Positions 1 through 11,924 of a stretch of DNA of 64,000 nt are shown piece after piece. This stretch comes from Uloborus plumipes. Taxonomy: Eukaryota > Arthropoda > Arachnida > Araneae > Uloboridae. Every line of letters begins with the position of its first letter. Position 1 is the first letter of the stretch. The notes under the pieces are model-generated. The model saw nothing but the letters and a program-made list of their open reading frames with translations. It was not told the DNA's origin and did no database searches. The stretch is taken from the NCBI GenBank assembly GCA_038373865.1, contig JAXGGA010001580.1:1-64000 (forward strand), given 5' to 3'. The position numbers and the translations under genes were made by a program.

Positions 1-130
1 GAACCATATTAAATGTATTTTCCCCCTTTCTAATACGTTTTTCCAAGATGTCTAAAAGGGACACCCATTCTTTGAATTAGATTTAATAAGTTTACTTTTT
101 TTTAAATGAAGTTGTTGTCGTTGTCTTGTG
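1..130. other. AT-rich sequence without a recognised feature
   Basis: Flank of the first acagta-repeat MITE. Nothing else is seen here. Confidence 0.5.
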
Positions 131-136
131 ACAGCT

Positions 137-530
137 ACACCGTAAGAAATGAATGTTGTTTTTACAGTATAATGCAGCTAATTTTGCAGTAATAACCGTA
201 AAAATTGCTAATTTTACAGTAATAAACTGTAGAATTGCTAACTTTACCGTAGTAAACTGTAAATTTGCTAGTTTTACAGTAATAAACTGCAGAATTTCTA
301 ATTTTACAGTTTATTACCGTGCATTTTACACTTTTTAAACTGGAACCTCTCCTGCCTGTTGTTTTTACAATATAATGCAGCTAAATTTTACGACAGTGAA
401 CTATAAAATTCCTAATTTTACAGTAAGAAACTAAAATTGCTAGTTTTACAGTTTATTACTGTGCATTTTACAGTTTTGAAGTGAAACCTCGGCTGCCAGT
501 GTTATACTGTAAAAACAACAGTTAATTTGT
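137..530. mobile_element. MITE with ~38-base acagtaataaactgt repeats, copy A
   Basis: The left end reads GTAAGAAATGAATGTTGTTT then TTACAGTATAATGC; the right end reads TTATACTGTAAAAACAAC, its inverted complement. Between them are about eight degenerate units of 35-40 bases built on TTTTACAGTAATAAACTGTA and ATTGCTAA. Copies B (3840-4190) and C (11451-11919) share both ends and the units. Confidence 0.75.
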
Positions 531-589
531 TGCATTGTAGGCTGGCAATTTGGTGAGCACTGCTTCACTTTCCGTAAATTGGTGAGAAA

Positions 590-792
590 AATCAGACTTC
601 CACAGTACACTCATGCCACAGGGATCCATGTATAGGGTAGGCAATCATTCACAACGCAACAGCACATTCCCACGAAGAAAAGACTGAAAATATGGCAAAA
701 GAGAGAAAGGACATCCATACCCGAGCTGGGATTCAAACACGTGGCCTCTCCAATTGGGTCAGACTTCTCTGACTACTAGACAAGGTGGCCAA
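590..792 (-). repeat. tRNA-derived SINE, copy 1
   Basis: Read on the minus strand, it starts with GGCCACCTTGTCTAGTAGTC (A-box like, followed by AGAGAAGTCTGAC) and carries GTGTTTGAATCCC (B box). The tail about TTCTTCGTGGGAATGTGCTG matches the SINE at 46950-47220 over about 200 bases. Confidence 0.75.
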
Positions 793-1587
793 TTAAAATA
801 AAGTTAAAATTAAGATTTAACGTATGAAGAGCAGGTTAATATTTTTTTGTGAACGGTAGGGCCAAATGACTGGCTGTTAGATTGCAAACGGTCTGCGCGG
901 ATCAAATTTTGGGGTTTTCAGTGACATCAGTTATCGAGTTATCTGAGCTTTTTCTCCACAGAAAAGCTTTCTCAAATTTTGCTCATTAAATAAATTAATT
1001 AATTAAATGTTGATTATTAGTAGATTTGATATGGCTGAATAAGCAGTGATAATGTGACTTAATAAGAGGAAAATTACAGGCAGTAATGTAATGCCTTCTT
1101 AATGATAGCTGTAGAACAAGACAAACAAAAAGGCGTAAATAGAATTTTATTTTGATAAATTGGAAATTTTCCTTTTTTAATTTTATCAAAAAGCTTCATA
1201 CAAAATGTGTTGCTTTACTATATTAAGTTTCACGGAATAAATTGTTATCAAAACCATAGTCAATTATAAACTATACAGAATGTTTGCATGAATGCACAAG
1301 CTTGAAATTAAAATTTCTGCACACATATTCCATAGTTGAAAGCCCTCCTACCCCAGCAAAATAAAGCTATGCGACAAAATTATGTCTTAACTTACGTAAA
1401 ACTTCTTCTCCATCATTTACATGCATGTAAAACTAGACTCCTTGAACTTTTTTTTATCTCTAGCGGTAGCTTTGATGCTCAATGGTTACATCATTCGCTG
1501 GTAAGTTCTTTGAACTCGCCTTCCATAAAAAGTTTCTTGAACTCCCATATCAAAGTTTCATTGCAAATTTGTATCAATTTCAATATT
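793..1587. other. AT-rich intergenic sequence, nothing recognised
   Basis: Short open frames on both strands lack any family motif and have no splice context. Confidence 0.5.
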
Positions 1588-2144
1588 GAGGGAATGACAC
1601 TTAGCTTCATCCCCTCACTAGTGAGGGGCTGACAAATTCATTAAAATTTTGAGTTTAGTACTTATAACAAACAAATTTTTCAGTTCATTCACATATAAAT
1701 GTTCTTAAAATAAGAAGTAACACATGATCATTGAAGTTTCCTGCTTTATTTTATTTTATTTAACCGTAAAAACAGATGTGAGGGCATGACGGGTGCAAAA
1801 ACCTTATTTAGTTTTATGGTTTCAAATAGAGAGATTCCAAGAAAAAAAAATTTCTACGACTCGCTACAATACTCTTCGTGTTACCAGCTATCAATTACAA
1901 AACTTTTTCTTTAAAATCTATTATTTTATTGCCGTTCTGGGAAGAAAATTTACTGTTGTGAGGGAATGATTGTACCTGCTGGGGACAAACTTAGTGATAC
2001 TTGCTTGAACTAATGCTTGATGAAAATTTTATTTTAAATTGTTTTCGTTTACTTAAGTTTTTTCAATATTTAGAAATAACACGTACAAAAATGGGAACTT
2101 ATTGTTTGTGTTCTTAGAAATTAGTGGGGACAAGTGAGGGAATG
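1588..2144. repeat. Stretch with repeated TGAGGGAATGA motif
   Basis: TGAGGGAATGA or a one-base variant occurs near 1588, 1780, 1960 and 2135. An 18-base perfect palindrome, CCCCTCACTAGTGAGGGG, lies at 1611-1628. The spacing suggests subterminal repeats of an old DNA transposon, but no matching terminal repeats were found. Confidence 0.45.
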
Positions 2145-2155
2145 ACAGTTTGGTA

Positions 2156-2544
2156 CATGCAATACACCGCCAACTCGGCCATTTCGATCATGGACTGCAG
2201 TTTCGCGCTAATTGTGCGCTCATCAGCATGGAATACGAAAGTAGCCGAGTTTGAGGCAAAAATCCTCTTATAGAGCAAAGAGAGCGAAAAAAAAAACTGG
2301 TAGCTAATGTGAAATTAGAATACCAGCGAGCGACCGCTAATTTCACATTAGCTACCAGTTTTTTTTTTTTTTTTTTTTCGCTCTCTTTGCTCTTTTCGAG
2401 GATTTTTGCCTCCAACTCGGCTACTTTCGTATTCCATGCTGATGAGAGGAAATAAGCGCGAAACTGCAGTCCATGGATCGAAATGATCGAGTGGGCGGTG
2501 TATTGCATGTTCCTGCATTAGTCCTTGCTTAGAGGCGGTTACTC
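2156..2544. mobile_element. Hairpin MITE with ~165-base inverted arms
   Basis: The left arm begins CATGCAATACACCGCC (2156) and the right arm ends GGCGGTGTATTGCATG (2509), with a loop of about 17 bases near 2318-2338. An extra 35 bases follow the right arm. The 12-base word ACAGTTTGGTAC flanks the whole block at 2145-2156 and 2545-2556, a candidate target duplication. Confidence 0.75.
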
Positions 2545-2559
2545 ACAGTTTGGTACTTT

Positions 2560-3839
2560 GAACTTGCATTAAATGTACCTAAAATTAAACATAGAAGTTT
2601 TGCTTCAATTATCTTGTGAAACTCTATTATAAAATGTATTTAAACCCATCAAAATATATATGAGTCATAAAACATTCACAAATTCTAACAAGGACATGGA
2701 AAGGACAGTTTCTGTGAGAATGACCCATTTATTAACTAAATATAATAAAAACTTAAAATATGTAACTTATTTATTTATTAGCAACCGTCAAGTTTAATAA
2801 AATTAAAATTATTAGATAATATTAATAAAATTAAAATTATTAAAAAATAATTAATTATTGAACAGTTTCTGGTTCCAAGGGTTCAATAAACACAAACTTT
2901 CAAATATTATTCTCTGCCATCTTTTATTATGTTGTACAATATAGTGCATAAGTTAAAGAGCATTATTTTATGTAGTTATAGTTGTAAAATGAATATTCAC
3001 AACAAAAAGGATTATAAGTAGAGGCTCCCGAATTCTCCTCATGAGTCAGCCTGGCTGAAGCTTCGTTCCACCCTTAATAGTAAAAATAAAGCTAAATAGC
3101 CAATTGCTATAATTTTTACTTTCTTGATTGCTTTTTTTTTTTTTAAATCCAAAATAATATTTTTGCACCGTTTGCTAAAATGCAGTTAAGTCTTTTGCGA
3201 ACTATACCTATAGAAACATGTTCAGAAAAGATTTTGAAAATTTATGCATTTTATCTTTAAATGTTCCCAGCATAGCTGACGTGATCTCAACATATGAAAT
3301 TTAAAACAAAAGGTACACTGGTTCATTAACGAAAAATATAATAAGTTTCGACGCCGCATAGCTTTTGGAGTTTTCCGCCATCTTGTATTGCAAGACAAAG
3401 CTGAGAATGTATTTGAAGCTCCAAATCTCTATTCTTTTCCATACTTTATTTCTTATTCACGATTACCAAATAAATAAAACTTGCCTATTCTGATGTTCGC
3501 CTATCGAGTGGCTTACGAAATTTTCATTCAACAAATATGCAAAGCAAAACTGGTTTATGCCTATTCTTCTCAGTAATAGTATCAGTGGAACAATAGACGG
3601 AGGAAAGCGTGCACGCATTACTTAACGTCACTGCCGTTTCTTCGTGAGAAAAGAACTAAACTGAAAATATTCAATTGGTTGTCTATTTTTCTACAGATAA
3701 ATAAGTTTATGCATTTTATTTATTTCCGACGGAAGACAATGATGCAAAAATTTAATCTACTGTGCAAATAGCCTCAAAATAGCTTATTATAACTAAGCGT
3801 AAGAAATAATGTAATTGTTTGAAAAATAAGGAGACTTAA
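2560..3839. other. AT-rich intergenic sequence, nothing recognised
   Basis: No open frame with a known motif, no terminal repeats. Confidence 0.45.
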
Positions 3840-4190
3840 AAATGAATGTTGTTTTTACAGTATAATACAGCTAATTTTATAGTAATAAATTGTAAAAATT
3901 GCTAATTTTACAGTAACGAAATGCAAAATTGCTAACTTTACAATACTAAACTGTAAAATTGCTAATTTTAGTTTATTACAGTGCATTTTACAGTTTCAAA
4001 CTGGAACCTCTGCCGCCAGTTGCTGTTGCTGTTACAGTGTAATACAGCTAAATTTTACCGCAATAAACTGCAAAATTTCTAACTTTACAGTCAGAAGCTG
4101 TAAAATTGCTAGTTTTACAGGTTATTACTGTGCATGTGGCAGTTTTAAATTGGTACCTTCGCTGCCAGTATTATACTGTAAAAACAGCGG
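3840..4190. mobile_element. acagta-repeat MITE, copy B
   Basis: Left end AATGAATGTTGTTTTTACAG, right end TTATACTGTAAAAACAGC, internal units as in copy A, including the word pair CTGCCAGTATTATACTG. It has the same orientation as copy A. Confidence 0.75.
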
Positions 4191-4199
4191 TTCATTTTT

Positions 4200-6772
4200 T
4201 GCACTAAAGAAACTTATTAATTTAAAAACTAAAACGGCGAACTTAATTTATCGACACTTTTAAGTTTATATTCCTTCATTTGTGAGTTAAAAATTACTAC
4301 TTAATAAATTACTTAATTAACCAATTAGTATATTTATTTTGCACCTTTTGAAAGCTAAATAGCTTGAACATTTTTAATGCAATTTTTGCGAAAATAGCAT
4401 TAAAAATACACACATCCACCCACTCAAATACCCACCAACCCCACACACACAAACAATCACACTCATACATATATCCAAAACGAAAAAAAAAAAAAAACAG
4501 CGCAGTAAAAGAAGAAAAACCACGTGAAAACCCTAGAACAGTTGCGTTTTTGAAAGCAGCTACAATGACTCGTAAAATTAAAATGTTGGAAATCTTTGTT
4601 ATTTCAACTTGAACGTTGGAAGAGAAAACTGGTCTAGTGGGATAACTTTAAAAGAACTTAGAGATCCAATGGGAAAAAAATTTTCATTAAAATGAATTTT
4701 TAAAGCTTCATTGAATCTAAAATCTGAGAAGAATACCCCCCTCCCACCCCCCAAAAAAGTTTCATTTATAGAATATTAGTTCGTCTGTGAGAAAATACTA
4801 CGTAATAACAAAATCTATGTAATAGCAGTAAATGTCTAAGTTCTCACGAAAAGTTTTCGCTCAAATTTTGCTCTAATAAAAATTACAAAACCAGAAAATT
4901 ACGTTTGTTTTAAATACGCATTTAATTTTCACCAAAACGGCTGTAGAAAACATTGAATTCTAACAGTAAAAATAAATAAATAAATAGATGAAAAGAAGGA
5001 AAATAATGAGAAAAGAAATAAAGAAGAAAAAAATCTGTTTTTTCCTGAAATTACGAATTAGCGAATGTGACGAACAATCCCCTGCACTTTTAATCAAAAA
5101 ATAATTTCCTGAAAATTAACTAAGCTTAGAGAGCCATAATATTGTTTCATATTAATAATGATGATAATGATAAATGTTTTGTTATAAATGCGTTTTTCAG
5201 ATTATTTTTCACAAATTATATACGAATTCTATTCAAACAAAAATTAAATTCTGTATCTAAGATTAGTTTAAGAAAATAAAATAAGTCAAACAAATGTATG
5301 CGGAATATGTAAAATGTACAAAAAGAAAGTAGAAGAAAACGAATTTCTTTTTTCAAAATAAAAACTTAACCAGGAAATTTTTTTAAACTCATTCTTATCC
5401 AATCGAAAATGAGTTACAAAATGCATAACAAGCGGGCAAAACTTTCTCATCGTAAAAGTTTTCGCTGCGTTATTCCTTATCAGAAATAGAATCTTGCTAA
5501 TAGAACAAGCATTTTCCGGGAAAAAAGTATCACATTTTACTTCTACAAAGCCAATTTCAGTGAAAATGTCGGAAAAGTGTTTTATTTTTCATCTGGGATC
5601 CCTGAAGCCTGACGGATCCGATAAATGAAAGCAATCTGCTATATTTTCCCTTTCAAAAACTTCCCCCAGGCAAAACAAATAACTACCACTGTCACGTTCT
5701 ATTTCCGAGATTCATTCAATGGAAGATATTTTTCGGAATTTTCTGACACTCTAAATGAGCAAGATTTTCTTCTTCTTTTGAATCTATTTTCAGTCTAAAT
5801 ATACCTTACACGTCGCGTTGGGGGAGCAGGCATTAATCCTAATTTCGATGTAATCGATAAGGCTTTTTGAGGTCATTCTGAATATCACTTATAAAGGGTT
5901 GGACGAGTACCTCTAATCTTAAATTAATCACTGAAGTCAGCGAAGTGAAGGGGGCGGTAATTGTGAAATATTCCCAGGGTATCCGTTAGAAGAGAATGCT
6001 TGTTTTAGTTGCAATTATTTTTTTCGGAAATATTTTAAACACTTACTGAGCAAATAAGAACAAAATCAACAAGCACAGTTGACGAAGACTCAAAATGTGC
6101 TGATTCTTGAGAAAATATAGATGGTTCTGGCATAAATAGCACAAAAAGTAGAAATTGATCAGTTTTGAGTCCGTCACACCTTCAAACTTTCTTGAATGAT
6201 GATTCCAATCTTGATACAACTATGTACAAAAGAGAAGGTAACAATTGATGAATAGATTAAGCAATCAATAAAAAGCAAATGTCAATAATCACAGTCCACT
6301 TAACTGTACACCACGTAATTAAATCCAACATACATGAAGCAGTAATTCAAAATTACTGCGCAAAGACACATTCGCAAAGCGAATAATGCAACGGATCTAC
6401 AAAATAACCTAAACTGCCGCATGCAGCTCGGCTCATCTATTTTATAGCCACTAAAGATAAATCGAAAAGATTCCTGTTGCTTGTCATATTTGCGATAAGG
6501 GACCGTATACGGTTCAGATTGTTACAGAGGGCCGTCCATTAATTATTAAAAAAACTATTTTCAGGTCATATTCTAACTGTCGCCAAATCAAGCCAAATTT
6601 GCAGACACCTTGCAATTTCTCGCAAAAATCATGCAAAGCAGAAAAGTCAACTTTTCTGCTTTTCAGAAACTTACAACAGAACTACGATAATTTTACTTGG
6701 AGATTCTTGGAATTGACTACAAATTTAGCAAGTTAAGAATAAAACAAAATAAAAAAACACTATTTACGAAAT
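4200..6772. other. AT-rich intergenic sequence with low-complexity patches
   Basis: A CA-rich patch lies near 4410-4470. The line at 6531-6551 reads GGGCCGTCCATTAATTAT, a word often seen at ends of MITEs, but no partner was found. No gene is visible. Confidence 0.4.
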
Positions 6773-6821
6773 TTTAAAGATCAATATAGCAATACGTTGA
6801 TAGGTTATATTGATCTTTAAA
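6773..6821. repeat. Short perfect hairpin
   Basis: TTTAAAGATCAATATA (6773-6788) and its exact complement TATATTGATCTTTAAA (6806-6821) flank a 17-base loop. It may be a MITE core; it has no known RNA family features. Confidence 0.6.
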
Positions 6822-6829
6822 CTTTATGT

Positions 6830-7975
6830 TTGTTCATACTTAACACAAAAGAACTTAAGTTAGTTACAATATTGGATATAATGTCATTAAAAGTGTTACA
6901 GAAGTTGTTTTCATAATGTGAACCAACGTATCTCGTGCCCATGCCACGTTGGTTGACTCGAAAAAGCTCTGTTAAAAAATTAATACAAAAAAGTTAATGA
7001 AGTGAATATTTTCAAAAAAAGAAAAATCTCGGATGATGAAAAATATTTAATGAAACTCATAGTTCAAAATAAAACTTCTCATTTAATTTTTTGGTGAGAT
7101 GAAAAATGAAAAGTAGAAAAGCAGACCAATGCGCCACGACTCCCCCTGTACTAGAAGAATTAGTTTCCTTTCAAATTAATTTACGGTTCATTTTTATCAA
7201 AAATGATTTGCTACTGATTTCAGGAGGGAATGTTTGGTAAGGAACTTTTATTGATTAACGGAATAGCACTCTGAAATCTCTGAAAAATATTCAGATAAAA
7301 TCATAAAACTATCAGTAGCAATATTTAATTCAAAAGCGTTAAAATGTTACAACTATTTTGGCACTACGTTTTCTACCTAATGTAGCGACTAATATAGGGC
7401 GAAAAGGAGGTTTTTTGTATGCGTAATAAACTTTTGGAGTGGTACTTCCCGGCGGCTAGATGGGTTACAACAACATTTCTTCTTAAAATTTTAAAGTACG
7501 CATCAAAAGCAATACAATTCAATCAAAATTCAAATTCAAACCAGCTGGCTGAATCTGTGTCCTGTTAAATGTCAATTTAACTCAATCAACAAGGAATGAA
7601 GAACAACTTGTTTAAGATCATAATAAATAGCTTTTCGTGATTTGAATTAAACGAATAAACATGCGTGCTCAGTGGGTCAATTAAGTGTCATCTTGTTTTT
7701 ACATCCAGCTAGTCAAATCATAGGAATAGCTTGCTATTGTTGTCGTATGTCGGACATGAGATGAAGAAAATGTGTACATGTATTGTGTAATTACTATTAA
7801 GTGGGTTACTCTTTTTGTGCCCATTAATTAAGTTAGGTTATGAGATATTAAAAATCGAAAGAAGTGCAAAACTTTGAATGGTCATCTAAGAAACTACTTA
7901 ATAAAGCACTTTGAGGTTATGAAGATCTTGATATCAAGAATTGTTAATTGAAAACGCAGATGAAAAATGGTACAG
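6830..7975. other. Intergenic sequence, nothing recognised
   Basis: No coding, RNA or terminal-repeat signal was seen. Confidence 0.4.
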
Positions 7976-7979
7976 TAAT

Positions 7980-8118
7980 CGCCACGTACATGGATCACGT
8001 TTGTTATAAACAGTTTTGATTCAATAAAGCGGCTATAATTTAATAAAGCTGGACTTAGTTCTGTTTTTGAAGATTCGATTCATTAAAACAGCTGATTCAA
8101 TTAACCATTGATTCAATA
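7980..8118. repeat. Dispersed repeat, copy 1
   Basis: Shares an ordered series of words (GATCACGTTTG, CAGTTTTGATTC, GTTCTGTTTTTGA, GATTCATTAAAA) with 40884-41013. About 130 bases align, with small indels. Family unknown. Confidence 0.65.
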
Positions 8119-8729
8119 AACCGAAGATTATTGCATATGTTTTCCACCAGTGTGGACTCTACTTCATAAAATGAAAATGTTTTGAAAATACCTGCTATCA
8201 AATTACACAAGAGTGAAGTGTAAATAAAAAAAAACATTCAGGAACGTTCCTGAAAAATATTAGGCTGTTTTTCACAACAGTGAGATGGCTGAATTCGCAA
8301 GAAGCTTCTCATTGTTATTCTTATTTTTCACAGGAAACAGGTGGAAATAAGCAGTGCTAATAAGTTCTCCGTCACAGAAAGTGGAAAGGAAAAGTGATGG
8401 GATGTGAGTGGGAATGGACCTATTTTAATGTGGAGTAAACGCATGTGAAGTTCAAAATATTTTCATTATTTTCTTCTTAATCATACTATATATAGCAACA
8501 TCTACTACGGCTAATTGAACCATCTATTGTCCCAAAACAGATGAGAAGTTCTTCTATCCTATGTGTTCGTAGCAATCGACGTATTTTTAATTTTGGCATA
8601 TAAGGGACCATACGTTCTACTTTGATCGAGACAGTCCCGTTTCCAAGCAGTCTGTTCCGTTGTCTGCACTTTTTGTCGGGGCGCACTAATGTCCGTTTTT
8701 CTGAAAATTCACTAACTATTCTATCGGTA

Positions 8730-8866
8730 TGAAAAAAATTACAATAAAAGTTTAAGGAACTTGAGAGCAGATTATAAACAGACAATAAAAGTGTAAGTAA
8801 CAGACAATAAAAGTGTAAAACATACAATAAAAGTGTAAGGAACTTGAGAGCAGATTATAAAATATA
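8730..8866. repeat. Small tandem repeat
   Basis: CAATAAAAGTGTAA occurs three times between two copies of AAGGAACTTGAGAGCAGAT. A local tandem duplication within intergenic DNA. Confidence 0.7.
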
Positions 8867-8869
8867 GAG

Positions 8870-10793
8870 TGGCGATCAAGTTAGTCACATAAGTGAAAAA
8901 ATAGCGGAACCAATATAACAAAGTAAGCGATTAGTAGATCAGTGTGAAGAAAATAGTTACCATATTTTGGCAGACATTAGCCAATTTGTACTTTTTAAAA
9001 AATATATAAATCGCACTTGAAAAAATATCTAAGTAGCAATTTTTTTGTAAGTTGAAAATTTTGAGATAAAAAGAATGGGGAATGTATTACAAATAATCAA
9101 ATGTGGTTATACAATAGACGTTTTTTAATGTTGTCGAAACTTGGTGGTGTTATCACACATATCAGCCTCTTTTGTCCAATTTTAAGTCTGTTTTGGTTGT
9201 TTTCAAACTTTTTCATCCCTAGTCTGAAAGACGGAAATAGGAAACACAAAGCTTCAAAGTTTCCAAATTGTGCTAATTTATTGATAGCAATTGACTCTGT
9301 GTTTGTGTGTTTATTGAAATCTGGGATACTTCTCTTCTTTTGAATCTATTCATTTCTGTTCCTTGTAATAAGCACTAATCGTTATGTATATTTTTACTTA
9401 TTTATTCAATTATTTTTCTAATATTAAGCAGTGTTGCCTCAAGTTCTGAAGCTTCCCGTTTTGAGGGGGGCGTGTCTGATCACTTTGCATGTACACCCTT
9501 TTACTCCTCGGTGTTTCGTATCATGTGTCCTCCATTTATGTAAAACGATTTAAACACATCTGATGTTTATTTCCTTCTAATGCCCCGCCCGATATAATTA
9601 CAACCCTGCTCATTAATAAAACCTCAGCAGCACACATTCATATGCAGACCATTCAACCTCAGTATAAAATGAGATAAATTTATCAGCAGTGTGAAAAACC
9701 GTGGGCTGTAAATTGGTAGTTTTAATTGACCTTCACGTCTGCATTATTATGAATGAGATAACTCTTTCTCCTTGGGCAAGGTGTGTGTTTACAGGCCTTG
9801 ACCACTGCTGCTGTCAAGATGCATCAAGGCTAAGTACCAGAGTGTTGGTATTTCTGGTTCTTCATAATGAAGGGCGGGCACTAATTAATTCTCTAGAAGC
9901 TATAAGATCAGTTTTAAACTGAATGGGACAGTTATTTTTGAGTAAAAAATTTTTCCGACACAAAAATGTTTTACTAAAATAAGCCTTAAGATTGACCAAA
10001 AATATTTTCTTTTACTGCAGTGGTGACATAGTGATCAGACTTAATGGCACCCATTTTCGTTAGTGGTGTGACGGACATCCGTTCCCGCGGAAATCTGAGA
10101 ATAAATAAAGGTTTGTACCCGTATTCGTTTTATCTTTGTCTGATCTTAATCGGATCTTTTAGTTTCAAATGTTTCTAGGTACTGGAAATTCCACACATGG
10201 GTAACTATAAAAACTTGGCGTGAAAATTAATTTTCATTTTTCATAAAAATAACGAGGCGTCATTTCTGCAGTTAGTCAATTTTTATTGATTTGGGGATTG
10301 TGTTTTTCGTCATTTTGGCTGCTCTAAGCATTACTCAAAAAAAAAAGTAAGACTAAATTCTCTGTTTACCGTTTAGCTGTTCCCTTCTGTGTAATTTCGG
10401 GGAATCCGGGGGAATGGAATAACTCCGCTTTTATGCCAAAATAAAATGGTGTTTTTTTCCCTTGACCAGTAGATGCAACAGCTTTAGACTCTTGCTGCTA
10501 CTTCTGTCGAACAATCTAGAAATATTATTTTACATTTTATTTTGAATAAATACAGCGTTGTCCCATTCCTCCCGCCATCCCTTTGCTACCGACTCCCCCT
10601 ACTCTTCTTAGAAATTCTTTTACGAACAAATCATATTCTTGGTGATGTTTTCGTAGTAGGTTCATTTTTTCAGGAATTCGTGACGTTATCCTACGGAATA
10701 ATTTTCGTCACATATTTCACTCTTGGACCATATTAAATTGGATAAAAAAGTTAAGGTCCATACCGCGCATTGCAAAAAATAAACTTTTGTTTT
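8870..10793. other. Intergenic sequence, nothing recognised
   Basis: Open frames at 9101-9343, 9701-9922 and 10542-10736 have no recognisable motif or splice context and are not called as genes. Confidence 0.4.
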
Positions 10794-11450
10794 TCTATAT
10801 ATATAAGGATGACGGGCTCTGTTTGTTTGTAACCGATGGCTAGAAGCACCTACAGTGCTTACAGAAATGAAACTTGGCACAAAATTCGAACGTATCCCCT
10901 TGATCTGCACCTCGAATGCCGAATTCTAAATTTCAAATTAGTTATTTTTTTAATTAATTAATTAGTCTCATTTTTGGTGTAACTTTTGCCACCCCTAACA
11001 TTAGACATCGTTGGAAAGGGGGTTTTTTTTCGGAAAAATAAAAGTTTTGGCACGTTTCTCTCCGTTAATTAGAACAGATATTGAGAACTCAAATTTAGTT
11101 CATTTTCAAGGCTTAACTCTATACGCAAAACTTAAACACAAGGTCCATTTTCCAGACAGACTGCTCTTTTATCCCTGAAGTTACATAGTGGTTTAAATTT
11201 ACGTATAGAGTTAAGCCTTGAAAATTGACTAAATTTGAGTAATTAATACCTCATGTTACTTACTTAACTAAATGTCTTGAATTGTGTTTTACACTTTAAC
11301 AGGACTTTTAGTGGAATTTAAAAGGTTGTGGAGCACATTTGAATTAAAGAATATAATAATTTTACAACAGAGGATTGGAGTGAATTTAAATTTATTCAGT
11401 TGACTTCCTTTACATTTATTGCACGGGTATCGCCGTGCGGGTATTGCTAG
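10794..11450 (+). mobile_element. Non-autonomous Helitron-like element
   Basis: It begins TCTATATATATAAGGATGAC and ends with a GC hairpin (GCACGG-GTATCG-CCGTGC) followed by GGGTATTGCTAG and then T. A TC start and a hairpin 8-12 bases before CTAG|T are Helitron hallmarks. The base before TC is T, not the usual A. Inside it, a 39-40-base inverted pair (11091-11130 and 11203-11240, CTCAAATTTAGT...) forms a second hairpin. No Rep/helicase coding is present. Confidence 0.65.
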
Positions 11451-11919
11451 TACAGTATAATACTGAATACAGAGGTTTTAGCTTAAAACTGTAAAAGCAC
11501 AGTAAGAAACTGCAAAACTAGCTCTTTTACAGTTTATAACTGTAAATCTAGCTATTTTACAGTTTGTTACAGTAAAATGTAATTGCTAGTTCATTACTGT
11601 AAAACTAGCAATTTTACAGTTTATTATTGTAAAATTAACATATTTACAGTTTATCACCATAAAATTAGCTGTATAATAAATTAGCTATAAAAACAAAAGT
11701 ATAATACAGACAGCAACGGTTCCAGTTTAAAACTGTTAAAAATCACAGTAATAAACTGTAAAACTATCAATTTTACAGTTTGTTACTGTAAACTAATTAT
11801 TTTAGTGATAAACTAGTAATTTTAGTTTATTTCTCAAAATAACAATTTTACTATTACTGTAAAATTACTATGAAATTAGCTGAATTATACTGCCAAAATA
11901 ACATTAATTTCTTACAGTG
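11451..11919. mobile_element. acagta-repeat MITE, copy C (reverse orientation)
   Basis: Ends at AACATTAATTTCTTACAGTG, the complement of copy A's left end. Internal units are of the form CTAGCAATTTTACAGTTTAT. It abuts the Helitron 3' end directly, and the bases before the Helitron (TTTTGTTTT) would fit the missing MITE end, so the Helitron may have inserted into this MITE. Confidence 0.65.
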
Positions 11920-11924
11920 CGTAT

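Noticed and set aside
153..338. Regularly spaced repeats resembling a CRISPR array, and a 61-codon frame over them
   Set aside because: The repeats are degenerate and AT-rich, have no unique spacers and are bounded by transposon-like inverted ends. The frame is a by-product of the repeat.
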